Below are positions 8,879-19,739 of a DNA stretch of 64,000 nt, one piece after another. The notes under the pieces were generated by a model. That model was not told where the DNA came from. It was given only the letters and a program-made list of their open reading frames with translations, and did not search any database. The stretch covers positions 78,748,445-78,812,444 of the forward strand of contig NC_092051.1 in NCBI RefSeq assembly GCF_003086295.3, in the 5' to 3' direction. Source of the DNA: Arachis hypogaea (lineage: Eukaryota; Streptophyta; Magnoliopsida; Fabales; Fabaceae). Both the position numbers and the translations under genes were made by a program. Positions within the stretch are counted from its first letter, which is position 1. Each line of letters begins with the position of its first letter.

Positions 8879-10903
8879 AATAGCCTGAGTCTAGAGTTAA
8901 ACAACAGGACCTTTTGTCCTGGTTCAAAGATTCTAGATGACAGCTTTCTGTCATGCCATTTTTTTTATTTTTCTTTATAAAGCTTGGCATTTTCGAAAGT
9001 TGTGAATCTGAATTCCTCTAGCTCATTTAGCTGGAGCAATCATTTTTTTCCTGCTAATTTGGCATCAAAGTTTAGGAATCTGGTTGCCCAGTTGGCCTTA
9101 TGTTCCAGTTCCATGGGCAGGTGACATGCCTTACCATACACGAGTTGGTATGGAGATGTCCTTATGGGGGTCTTGAATGCTGTCCTGTAAGCCCACAGAG
9201 CATCATCCAGGCTCCGTGCCCAATCCTTTCTACGGGTATTTACTGTCCGTTCCAGGATTCTCTTTAATTCTCTGTTAGAGACTTCAGCTTGCCCATTGGT
9301 TTGTGGATGATATGGAGTGGCCACCTTGTGGCGAATTCCATACCGAACCATGGCAGAGTAAAGCTGTTTATTGCAAAAGTGAGTGCCCCCATCACTGATT
9401 AGTACTCTAGGGACACCAAACCTGCTAAAGATATGTTTCTGGAGGAACTTCAGCACTGTTTTAGTATCATTGGTGGGTGTGGCAATAGCCTCAACCCATT
9501 TTGATACATAGTCAACTGCCACCAGAATATAAGTGTTTGAGTATGATGGTGGGAAAGGTCCCATGAAGTTAATTCCCCATACGTCAAACAACTCAATTTC
9601 CAAGATTCCTTGTTGAGGCATGGCGTAACCATGAGGCAGATTACCAGCTCTTTGGCAACTGTCACAATTACGTACAAACTCTCGGGAATCTTTATAGAGT
9701 GTGGGCCAATAGAAGCCACATTGGAGGACCTTGGTGGCTGTTCGCTCACCTTCGAAATGGCCTCCATATTGAGATCCGTGGCAATGCCACAGGATCCTCT
9801 GTGCTTCTTCTCTAGGCACACACCTACGGATAATTCCGTCTGCACATCTCTTAAAGAGATAAGGTTCATCCCACAAGTAGTACTTTGCATCAGTAATTAA
9901 TTTCTTCTTTTGTATCCTGTTGTACTCCTTGGGTATGAATCTTGCAGCTTTATAGTTTGCAATATCGGCAAACCATGGTGCTTCCTGAATGGCGAATAAA
10001 TGCTCATCAGGAAACATCTCAGAGATCTCAAGAGAAGGGAGGGACGTCCCTTCCAATGGCTCTATCCGGGACAGATGATCAGCCACTTGGTTCTCTGTCC
10101 CTTTTCTGTCTCTTATTTCTATATCAAACTCCTGCAGAAGCAATACCCATCTGATGAGCCTGGGTTTTGAATCCTGCTTTGTGAGTAGATATTTAAGAGC
10201 AGCATGGTCAGTATACACAATCACTTTTGATCCTACTAAGTATGATCTGAACTTGTCAATGGCGTAAACCACTGCAAGTAGTTCTTTTTCTGTGGTTGTG
10301 TAATTTTTCTGGGCATCATTTAGAACGCGACTGGCATAATAAATGACATGCAGAAGCTTGTCATGCCTCTGTCCCAATACTGCACCAATGGCATGATCAC
10401 TGGCATCACACATTAGCTCAAATGGTAATGTCCAGTCTGGTGCAGAAATGACTGGTGCTGTGACCAGCTTAGCTTTCAGCGTTTCAAACGCCTGCAGGCA
10501 CTCTGTGTCAAACACAAATGGCGTGTCAGCAGCTAGCAGATTGCTTAGAGGTTTTGCGATTTTTGAAAAATCCTTTATAAACCATCTATAGAATCCTGCA
10601 TGCCCCAGAAAGCTTCTGATTGCCTTAACATTGGCAGGTGGTGGTAATTTTTCAATTACCTCTATTTTTGCTTGATCCACCTCTATTCCCTTGTTTGAGA
10701 TCTTATGCCCAAGAACAATTCCTTCAGTCACCATGAAGTGACACTTTTCCCAGTTTAAAACTAGGTTGGTCTCTTGGCATCTTTTCAGAACAAGTTTCAG
10801 GTGATCAAGACAGGAGCTGAATGAGTCTCCATATACTGAGAAGTCATCCATGAAGACTTCCAGAAATTTTTCCACTATGTCAGAGAAAATAGAGAGCGTG
10901 CAT
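8879..10903 (-). pseudogene. Element B pol fragment (RT C-terminal part, RNase H, integrase), cut by insertions at both ends
   Basis: Minus-strand sequence collinear and very similar to element A pol. Reading 5' to 3' on the minus strand it begins just upstream of the F-M-D-D box of RT, then RNase H, the integrase zinc finger and the integrase core. The frame is open from 10903 to TGA at 9040-9042 (Arg in A), with a second stop TAA at 8965-8967 shared with A. The first catalytic integrase Asp is Asn here (GINFMGP instead of GIDFMGP), so the integrase would be inactive. The left end is the insertion point of A (8878/8879) and the right end that of C1 (10903/10904). The rest of B should lie beyond the far ends of the inserted elements, outside the window. 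Confidence 0.88.
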
Positions 10904-12796
10904 TGATGACAAGTCATCTTGGCCTATTTTAACTAGTCTTTTTCTTTTGTTTTCATTAGAATTATGCACTTTCTTGAGCCATAAGCAAGCTAATTGGGTA
11001 GATTTTCATGTTTCCTTTGATTTAATCAACCATGTATGAATTCATGCTATTTCATGAGGTTTTATACTATAATTGTTACATATTATGAAAGAATGAATAT
11101 CTCATGATTTTAAGCATAGCTTTGATGTGTTTGGTTGATTAATGATAGGTGAAGAAAGCTTGGAGAAAGGTTGAAGTAAGAAGGAATAGCTAGGAGTAAA
11201 GAGAAGACAATGGAATAAGTGAAATTGAACCAGGAAGCAAAAAGCTGGACCTAAAGTTAGCCTCAAACTTTTGCACAAACTTTTGGGTGAAAAGTTAGCC
11301 CCAACGTTAGCCCCTAACTTTTGGGCTAACGTTGGAACTTGAAAATCACTCCCTGGGTACCAAAAGTTTGCGCCAACGTTAGCCCCTAACTTTGAGGCTA
11401 ACGTTGGCACATGAAAATCACCCCTGGGCACCAAAAGTTTGCGCCAACGTTAGCCCCTAACTTTGAGGCTAACGTTGGCATGAAGAAAACCTCCCTGGGC
11501 ACCAAAGGTTTGCGCCAACGTTAGCCCCTAACTTGGTGGCTAACGTTGACACATGAAAATCACAAGGGGAGGAGCAAAAGTTTGCGCCAACATTAGCCCC
11601 TAACTTGGTGGCTAACGTTGGCGCCACAAGTGCACAAGGTAAGGCCAACGTTGGGGCCAAAGTTAGACCCCTAACTTTGGCACCAACGTTGGTATCAGCT
11701 GGATATGGGTGCTGATATGAAAAGTTTGGGCAAAAGTTAGCCCCTAACTTTTGCTCAAACTTTTGGTCCAACTTTTGCAAAGCTCCAACCCGGTTCAATT
11801 GGTTCACTTTGGTTCTTCTCCAAACTTCAAGAGCAATCAACCAAGGCCTCTTTCAACCCAATTCCAACAAGAGCAAAGGCCCAACTCAAGGCTTGAAGAT
11901 CATTGGAAGAAAGTGTATAAATAGGATAGAATTCAAGTTCTTCGGGGAGCTTTCTTTTGGGATTTTTCATAATAGATTTCGGAGAGCTTTGGATATTGAG
12001 TGATCTTTAATTTCTTTGTCTTGGGGAAGGAGAATTCACTTCTCTTCCTCTCAGTTTTATTGCTTTCAATTTCTATTACAATTGTCTTGGATCTTGGGTT
12101 GAAGAATTGAAGAAATTCTGTTTCAATCTCATCCTTGGATCTCTCTGTTTATTTACTGCTTAATTGAATTTCAGTTTGGGTTAATTGTTCTTCATCTATT
12201 TTCTTTGCAATTTACTTTTCCCTTGCAATTGTTCTTGTTGGATCAAGGAAGGTAGTGAGATCTAGACCTGGTTTTCTAGTCTCTGGACCCCTGAGATCTG
12301 AAATTCCAATTTACATTCTGTTTACTGTTTTCATGTTCATTTACTTTTCTGCTTCAAGATCCAATCTAACCCAAACCTTCTTCTACTTCTCTGCTTGATG
12401 CAATTTACTTTTCCTTGTTTAAATTCTGCAAATCCAATCCCCAATTCCTTTTACAATTCCAGCCGTTTACATTTCTTGCACTTTAAGATTCCGCAATTTA
12501 CATTTCTTGCATTCTAAGTTTTTGCTATTTAATTTCTTGTTCTTTAAGATTCAGCACTTTAATTCCCTGTTCTCTTTACTTCCATGCAATTTAATTTCTG
12601 CAAATACAAAACACTCAACCAAATCGTGATTCGCTTGACTAAATTAACCACTAAGCTAAAATTGCTCAATCCTTCAATCCCTATGGGATCGACCTCACTC
12701 CCGTGAGTTTTTATTACTTGATACGACCGGGTACACTTGCCGGTTAGATTTGTGTGTTTTGGGAGAAATTCATTGTTTCACCAAAATTACTCATCA
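10904..12796 (+). repeat. 5' LTR of C1 (1893 bp)
   Basis: Begins TGATGACAAGTCATC (itself a small hairpin, GATGAC-AA-GTCATC) and ends ACTCATCA; TGATGA/TCATCA are the terminal inverted bases. From about 11240 to 11760 it carries an array of long palindromes with arms GCCAACGTTAGCC / GGCTAACGTTGGC around a CCTAACTTTG centre. After the TATA box the sequence is AT-rich with CTTTAAGATTC and CAATTTACATTTC repeats. Confidence 0.9.
11916..11923 (+). promoter_or_regulatory. TATA box of C1 5' LTR
   Basis: TATAAATA, preceded by AAGTG and followed by GGA, lies about 1.0 kb into the LTR. The same word is conserved at the same place in the other C LTRs (18374, 26482, 32902, 39125; minus strand 52479-52486 and 58949-58956). 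This is the likely retrotransposon promoter, with transcription starting about 30 bases downstream. Confidence 0.7.
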
Positions 12797-12802
12797 AGTT
12801 TT

Positions 12803-12820
12803 TGGCGCCGTTGCCGGGGA
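12803..12820 (+). other. Primer-binding site of C1, tRNA-Asp
   Basis: TGGCGCCGTTGCCGGGGA is the exact complement of the 3' 18 bases of plant tRNA-Asp including CCA. It begins 6 bases after the LTR end. From 12821 to 12990 is a short untranslated leader with no other feature seen. Confidence 0.9.
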
Positions 12821-12990
12821 TTGATTAGATTGACAATGGTTAAGTGAGGTGGTGATCTAGATCAAGCACTTTTTCTTTAATTTTGATTAACCCACTAACT
12901 GTTTGATTTTTTGCTTAAACTAACTAACACTTCAATATAGCAGTAGATTGAAGTGTCACTGGTTTTGTGCATTTCTCATGCTCTGCTTGT

Positions 12991-15887
12991 ATGTCAGGTA
13001 CAAGAAGAACCATACCCAATTTTCATGAACAAGACGAAAGAACTCTCAGGAGGTTAAGAAGAGCTGAAAGAGGGAAAAACATTGTTGGAGAAGAGGAATC
13101 AGACGAAGAATTCCAAGAGATGGAGGAACATTCAACCAATCCACCAGGTGGAGCAGACAACAACAATGACAACCCACCCCAGAGGAGAGTTTTGGCTTCC
13201 TATACCTTTGCAAATCCTAGACATTGTGGGAGCAGCATCTTGGCTCCAAATGTCAATGCTAACAATTTTGAACTCAAGCCACAACTCATCACTTTGGTTC
13301 AGAACAATTGCTCTTTTGGTGGAGGACCACTTGAAGACCCACACCAACATTTGTCCACTTTCTTGAGGATATGCAACACTGTCAAAACTAATGGAGTGCC
13401 TCCTGACAGTTACAAACTGATGCTATTCCCATTTTCTCTCAGGGACAAGGCCACTCAATGGTTGGAATCTTTTCCAAGGGACAGCATCAATAACTGGGAT
13501 GATTTGGTAACCAAGTTTCTTGCCAAGTTTTACCCACCTCAGAGGATTATAAGGTTGAAGGCTGAGGTACAAACATTTACACAAATGGAGGCTGAACCCA
13601 TCTATGAGGCATGGGAGAGGTACAAGGCTCTAATCAGGAAATGTCCCCCTACCATGTTTAATGAGTGGGAGAAGCTGCAGAACTTCTATGAAGGCTTAAC
13701 ACTGAAATCCCAGGAAGCTTTGGATCATTCAGCTGGAGGCTCCTTGCAACTCATGAAAGCTGCAGAGGAGGCTCAAGAACTCATTGATATGGTGGCCAAC
13801 AACCAATATTTCTTTGCTCATCAAAGAGGCCGCCAACCATCACAAAGGAGAGGAGTAATGGAACTAGAAGGCGTGGATTCAATCCTGGCTCAAAACAAAT
13901 TAATGCAGCAGCAAATTCAACAACAATTTGAGCAAATGACCAAGAGGATTGATGGCCTTCAAGTTGCAGCAGTTAACACCAGCCAACCATCAGCCACATG
14001 GGGGCAAAATGAAGAAATCCAAGAGGAGCAACAGCAGGAACAAGTCCAGTACATGCATTCAAGCCCAAATGAATTCTATGGTGATACCTACAACCCCTCA
14101 TGGAAAAATCACCCCAACCTCAGATGGGGAGACACTCACAACCAAAACCAACAACCATGGCAGAGGAATTCAAACCAAAACAACCAAAGAAACAACCAAA
14201 ACTACAACCAGCAGCAGACTAACCAAAACACATACAGAAAACCTCAAAACAACTACCCTAATCTCAATCAGTACCAATCCAACAACTATTCCACTAACCA
14301 AAATGTTTACCACCCACAACCCACATCTCACAACCCACCACAAGCACCACCTGAACCTCAAAGACTCACCAATTTAGAGACCTTGATAGAAAAAATGATG
14401 AAGCACCAGGAAATAACAAACAAAAACCATGAAGCATCATTAAAGAGCCTAGAAAGGCAGATTGGGCAACTCTCCAAGCAAGTATCTGTTGAGAGACTTT
14501 CAAACTCACTGCCCAGTGACACAATCCCAAATCCCAAGGAGGAGTGCAAGGCAATACAATTAAGGAGTGGGAGAACATTGATAAGCAACAATGACACTAC
14601 AAGGAAACAAGCAGAGAGCTTCAAAGAACCAACAGAGGATGAGAAGCAAGCAAAGGACGATGAAGCTAAGGAGCAAGTTGTGATGCCAAACAAAAGCACT
14701 GAGAAACTTAAAGAGAAGGGCAACCAGCTACATAGCTCAAAGAAAGTTGCTCAGGGACAGCAGCAAATAGGAAAGAGCATCACACCTCCACTGCCATATC
14801 CCCAGAGGTTCAACAAAGAGGTTAAAAACCAGCATTTTCATAAATTCCTTGAGAATTTTAAGAATCTGGAAATCAATATTCCCTTGGCTGAAGCACTTGA
14901 GCAAATGCCTCTATATTCCAAGTTTCTGAAGGATCTTATCAACAAGAAAAGAAGCTGGGATGAGAAAGAAACCATAATGATTACTGAGGAATGCAGGGCC
15001 TTGATTCAAAAAGGGCTTCCTCCTAAGCTTGAGGACCCAGGGAGCTTCCTGTTGCCTTGCACCATTGGGAATTGACCATCACTAAAGCAATGTGCGATCT
15101 CAGAGCAAGTATTAACTTAATACCATCCTCCTTGGTGAAAAAGCTGCATATAGAGGAGGTCAAACCAGTACAAATGTCTCTGGAGCTGGTAGATAAGTCA
15201 ATGGTATACCCCAGGGGTGTAATTGAAAATCTTTTGGTCAAGGTGGACAGTTTTATATACCCTGCAGATTTTGTGGTTCTAGATTCAGAAGGGGATGATG
15301 GTGACTCTATTATTCTGGGAAGGCCATTCTTGGCCACTGCTAGAGCTATCATAGACATAGAGGAAGGAGAATTAACTCTCAGAATGCATGATAAGAGTGT
15401 TACTCTGAAGGTGTTACCAGAAGCACAGTTTGGTAATGAGAAGAAAGACTATATGGAAATTGACAAGGTGATTCACAGCAACATCCCAAAGCAAGAAGAA
15501 GATAATGCAGCATGGGAAGAAGAAAAAGAACTTGTACAGAGCAATGAAGAGATTCATGAAAGCATTGATGTGTTAGTTATCAAGAAGAAGAATCCCAAAA
15601 TGAAGCCCACTTGCAAGCAGAAAGGATCAATAAGAAGAAGGAAGAAGAATGAAAACAGAATCAAAAAGGGTTGGAAGAACAAAAAAATTCCAACAGAAGG
15701 GCTCTCCAAAGGTGACAAAGTGCAGTTAGTCTATCAACAACTGGGAGCAAGCCAACAGATTGATGATTACTATACTGTGAGCAAAATACTCTCACTAGAA
15801 CATGCTGAGATAGAACACCAAGGAACAAAGAAGAAGCTCACAATCAGAGGGGACAAGTTGAGGCACTATAACCATCAACCACCATGA
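12991..15887 (+). pseudogene. C1 gag-protease polyprotein with integrase-like tail (beta/alpha chimera), one frameshift
   Basis: ATG 12991 begins MSGTRRTIPNFHEQ; an upstream in-frame extension lacks a Met. Residues about 151-235 form a retrotransposon gag domain (RDKATQW, FYPPQRI, AWERYKALIRKCP). Residues 350-455 are Gln/Asn-rich, and 459-502 is a coiled coil. No CCHC zinc knuckle is seen. A Lys/Glu-rich linker leads to the pre-protease block and retropepsin. A missing G near 15069 shifts the frame, and the active site reads D-L-R-A instead of D-L-G-A (15096-15104), so this copy cannot make active protease. After ILGRPFLATARAII comes a basic linker and a tail (GDKVQL ... TIRGDKLRHY) resembling the end of integrase in element A. 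Stop TGA 15885-15887. RT, RNase H and the integrase core are absent. Confidence 0.85.
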
Positions 15888-17433
15888 AAGAAAGCCCCAA
15901 TGTCAAGCTAGTGACATTAAAAGAGCGCTTGTTGGGAGGCAACCCAACCTGAGGTAGTTCTCTTTTCATAGCTATTTCAATAAAAAGGTTAAATGATTGG
16001 TATGTATTGCAAGGAGCTAAGTTTGGTGTTTCACACCAAAACAATTTAAGGGAGAATAAAGGATTCTAAGTTTGGTGTTCCACCAAAATCTCACTTAAAA
16101 AAACATTCTCACCTTCTGCACAAAGGGTTACTAGCTCCAAGCAATCTGATAAATCATTTAATCATTGTCTGTTTCTAGTTTTTAGTTTTATTACCTTTAG
16201 CAAAGACTTAGGCTTTCACATATGGTTATGCATAAGAAACATGGCAAGGGACTAAGTTTGGTGTTCACACACCAAAGTAAGTTCAAACGCCTACAAGAAA
16301 GTCTTGCACACTAACCAGTCATCTAAGGGCTTGAGAAACAAGCAACTTCCATTAACACTGCAGGAATTCAATCACTCTCTTGGGAGGACTACACACCATT
16401 AGCTGAGAGAAAGAAGAAGAAGCCACCAAGAGGTTGTATTGTCACTTAACTCCATCAGCATTGAATTGCTCTAAATTGGAAGTGTGAATATGCCAATCTT
16501 AACAGTAACTGTTAGTGTAGTAGTTTGTACATCATTTCTGTTTCAATTTAAAATAAGTAAGCTAGCCTAAGTGTGTGCTTATGTGTTTACTTTCACTTAA
16601 CAAAAAGCATGCTTTGTCCCCTGCATCTTTAATTCAATAAAAGAAATGTTTGAATGTGAAGTAAGATAGTCTTTGTTAGATAGAAGTAGAATAAAAGTAA
16701 GTGGTGGTATGTGTGTGATTGTATAATAGCTCACTTTTAGTGAATAAAGAGCCAGGATATCTCCTTCTAAGTATAGAGTGGCCTACTGTCTATGAATCTC
16801 AATCGAATAAAAATCCTTGGTTAGAAAGAAAAGCAAAAAAAAAAAAAAGAGAAGTGACAGAACAAAAGAAAAACAAAAAGAAACAAAGCTGGACACCAAT
16901 AGCTTGAACCTTAGAATATATGCCTGTGGTGTCTTTGTACTAGGATCTGCTTGGATTAGTAAGCTCTTAGGAGTGCATCAACACTCGGTGACTTGGGTTA
17001 ACTAATCCGGGATCATCAGCTGAAAGTCCACTATCAAGAGCAAGCTAACTACAAGGGATTTAGTAACCCAAAGAGGTGCTGGGCATCAATGTTTTAGGAA
17101 GGAATGTGAGCCAAGTGTCTAAGGTGAATAATGTGTCAAGTATAAAGAAAAGGGAAATGAACTTGCTACACATGACACTCAAATAAAGCTTATAAACAAA
17201 GTAATAGCCAAGGATAAAGGAATAATGAGAGGTCATAGCAGTATGTTACTTGCAGCTTGAAGGAGACTTTCTAGGCCTAGGAGTCAATAAGAAGTGAGTA
17301 TTTACATATCCACACAAAATCCCATGAACTATCAATAATACTCTGCTAGCATGAACACCCTCTTCCATTTCATTCTTTCTTCTCAATAAATCTTTTCTTG
17401 CTTGGGGACAAGCAAGCTTTAAGTTTGGTGTTG
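15888..17433 (+). other. C1 3' noncoding region (alpha type)
   Basis: No gene supported. Three AAGTTTGGTGTT motifs (16019, 16068 and 16254), each followed by ACACCAAA or CACCAAA, form short hairpins with different loops. A purine-rich A/G tract lies at 16815-16885. The region ends with hairpin CTTGCTT-GGGGAC-AAGCAAG (17397-17416) and AAGTTTGGTGTT (17421-17432) directly before the 3' LTR. Confidence 0.7.
15931..15948 (+). other. Conserved post-stop hairpin, C1
   Basis: GTTGGG-AGGCAA-CCCAAC, 43 nt after the stop codon, preceded by AAAGAGCGCTT, which is also conserved in element A. Confidence 0.75.
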
Positions 17434-19255
17434 TGATGACAAGTCATCTTAGCCTATTTTAACTAGTCTTTTTCTTTTGTTTTCATTAGAATTATGCACT
17501 TTCTTGAGCCATAAGCAAGCTAATTGGGTAGATTTTCATGTTTCCTTTGATTTAATCAACCATGTATGAATTCATGCTATTTCATGAGGTTTTATACTAT
17601 AATTGTTACATATTATGAAAGAATGAATATCTCATGATTTTAAGCATAGCTTTGATGTGTTTGGTTGATTAATGATAGGTGAAGAAAGCTTGGAGAAAGG
17701 TTGAAGCAAGAAGGAATAGCTAGGAGTAAAGAGAAGACAATGGAATAAGTGAAATTGAACCAGGAAGCAAAAAGCTGGACCTAAAGTTAGCCTCAAACTT
17801 TTGCAAAAACTTTTGGGTAAAAAGTTAGCCCCAACGTTAGCCCCTAACTTTTGGGCTAACGTTGGAACTTGGAAATCACTCCCTGGGTACCAAAAGTTTG
17901 CGCCAACGTTAGCCCCTAACTTTGAGGCTAACGTTGGCACATGAAAATCACCCCTGGGCACCAAAAGTTTGCGCCAACGTTAGCCCCTAACTTTGAGGCT
18001 AACGTTAGCATGAAGAAAACCTCCCTGGGCACCAAAAGTTTGCGCCAACGTTAGCCCCTAACTTGGTGGCTAACGTTGGCGCCACAAGTGCACAAGGTAA
18101 GGCCAACGTTGGGGCCAAAGTTAGACCCCTAACTTTGGCACCAACGTTGGTATCAGCTGGATATGGGTGCTGATATGAAAAGTTTGGGCAAAAGTTAGCC
18201 CCTAACTTTTGCTCAAACTTTTGGTCCAACTTTTGCAAAGCTCCAACCCGGTTCAATTGGTTCACTTTGGTTCTTCTCCAAACTTCAAGAGCAATCAACC
18301 AAGGCCTCTTTCAACCCAATTCCAACAAGAGCAAAGGCCCAACTCAAGGCTTGAAGATCATTGGAAGAAAGTGTATAAATAGGATAGAATTCAAGTTCTT
18401 CGGGGAGCTTTCTTTTGGGATTTTTCATAATAGATTTCGGAGAGCTTTGGATATTGAGTGATCTTTAATTTCTTTGTCTTGGGGAAGGAGAATTCACTTC
18501 TCTTCCTCTCAGTTTTATTGCTTTCAATTTCTATTACAATTGTCTTGGATCTTGGGTTGAAGAATTGAAGAAATTCTGTTTCAATCTCATCCTTGGATCT
18601 CTCTGTTTATTTACTGCTTAATTGAATTTCAGTTTGGGTTAATTGTTCTTCATCTATTTTCTTTGCAATTTACTTTTCCCTTGCAATTGTTCTTGTTGGA
18701 TCAAGGAAGGTAGTGAGATCTAGACCTGGTTTTCTAGTCTCTGGACCCCTGAGATCTGAAATTCCAATATACATTCTGTTTACTGTTTTCATGTTCATTT
18801 ACTTTTCTGCTTCAAGATCCAATCTAACCCAAACCTTCTTCTACTTCTCTGCTTGATGCAATTTACTTTTCCTTGTTTAAATTCTGCAAATCCAATCCCC
18901 AATTCCCTTTACAATTCCAGCCGTTTACATTTCTTGCACTTTAAGATTCCGCAATTTACATTTCTTGCATTGTAAGTTTCTGCTATTTAATTTCTTGTTC
19001 TTTAAGATTCAGCACTTTAATTCCCTGTTCTCTTTACTTCCATGCAATTTAATTTCTGCAAATCACAAAACACTCAACCAAATCGTGATTCGCTTGACTA
19101 AATTAACCACTAAGCTAAAATTGCTCAATCCTTCAATCCCTGTGGGATCGACCTCACTCCCGTGAGTTTTTATTACTTGATACGACCCGGTACACTTCCC
19201 GGTTAGATTTGTGTGTTTTTGGAGAAATTCATTGTTTCACCAAAATTACTCATCA
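17434..19255 (+). repeat. LTR after C1 (1822 bp)
   Basis: TGATGACAAGTCATC to ACTCATCA, with a TATA box at 18374-18381. It lacks one 71-base palindrome unit that is present in the 5' LTR of C1; otherwise the two differ by only scattered bases. It is followed by AGTTTTTG, the bases that normally lie between an LTR and its PBS, so it also served as a 5' LTR of a now deleted neighbour. Confidence 0.88.
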
Positions 19256-19739
19256 AGTTTTTGAGGCTTGATACATAAACACTTAGAAGTCAAGGTTAGG
19301 CTCAAAGTACAAAAGCACTCCCTCAAAGCTCAAGGCTCTGAGCATCAATGATTAGAGAGTCAAGAAAAGAAAAGGAAAATGAGCTTAATGAAGTCCTCTA
19401 ATCAAATGCTTGTGGTGCTTATGTATCAAGTGGTAATACTTGAAAACAAAGCATTTAGAAGTCGTAGCTTTGTTATCAACTCATGGGGCAAAGCACCCAA
19501 AAGGAGAAGTTAATAAGAAAATCAAAAGCTTGTTTCAAGGAAGAAATATAAGAAAAAGATTTCATAAATTGAGCTAGATTGAAGCATCAATCATTTACAT
19601 TTCTTTTGTGATTGTAGCATGCTTAGAAAACTAGCTTACCATTAACATTGAGTTGCTATTCTTCTTGCCTTGGATTGTCAATCTTTATTGCATGATTCTT
19701 TTCTTGCTTGGGGACAAGCAAGGTTTAAGTTTGGAGTTG
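19256..19739 (+). other. Collapsed remnant of a D-type internal region
   Basis: After AGTTTTTG the PBS is gone. Sequence from 19281 matches the last part of the D2 3' noncoding region (49636 onward) up to the pre-LTR hairpin and AAGTTTGGAGTTG at 19726-19739. Bases 19266-19280 (GCTTGATACATAAAC) are the reverse complement of a D motif (GTTTATGTATCAAGC) that should stand here in forward orientation. The whole coding part of an element has been deleted. Confidence 0.75.

Larger units (their letters stand above)
10904..19255 (+). mobile_element. Element C1: non-autonomous gag-protease LTR retrotransposon
   Basis: Two LTRs (10904-12796 and 17434-19255) in the same orientation, nearly identical by eye apart from one 71-base hairpin unit, flank a 4.6 kb internal region. 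That region has a tRNA-Asp PBS, a gag-protease frame and a long noncoding tail. There is no RT, RNase H or integrase core. Insertion into B at the word GTGCAT is clear on the left. On the right the expected target duplication and B sequence are absent: the LTR is followed by the bases that normally precede a PBS. Confidence 0.85.

Noticed and set aside
11102..11840. Minus-strand frames of 110-147 residues rich in PTLASKLGANVGANF repeats in every C and D LTR
   Set aside because: They are translations of the LTR palindrome arrays, occur in both orientations relative to the LTR, and follow unit number rather than protein conservation.
13949..14377. Overlapping frame of about 142 residues (Thr/Lys/His-rich) in the +1 phase of gag in all C copies
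   Set aside because: Its openness follows from the ACC/AAC-rich codons of the Gln/Asn-rich gag segment; no independent start context or domain.
16835..16885. A-rich run as a polyadenylated retrocopy or SINE tail
   Set aside because: The same A/G-rich tract occurs at the same place in every C element, so it belongs to the element.
17434..19255. Solo LTR
   Set aside because: It has C1's internal region with a pre-LTR module on its left and pre-PBS bases on its right, so it is a shared LTR in a chain and not a solo LTR.
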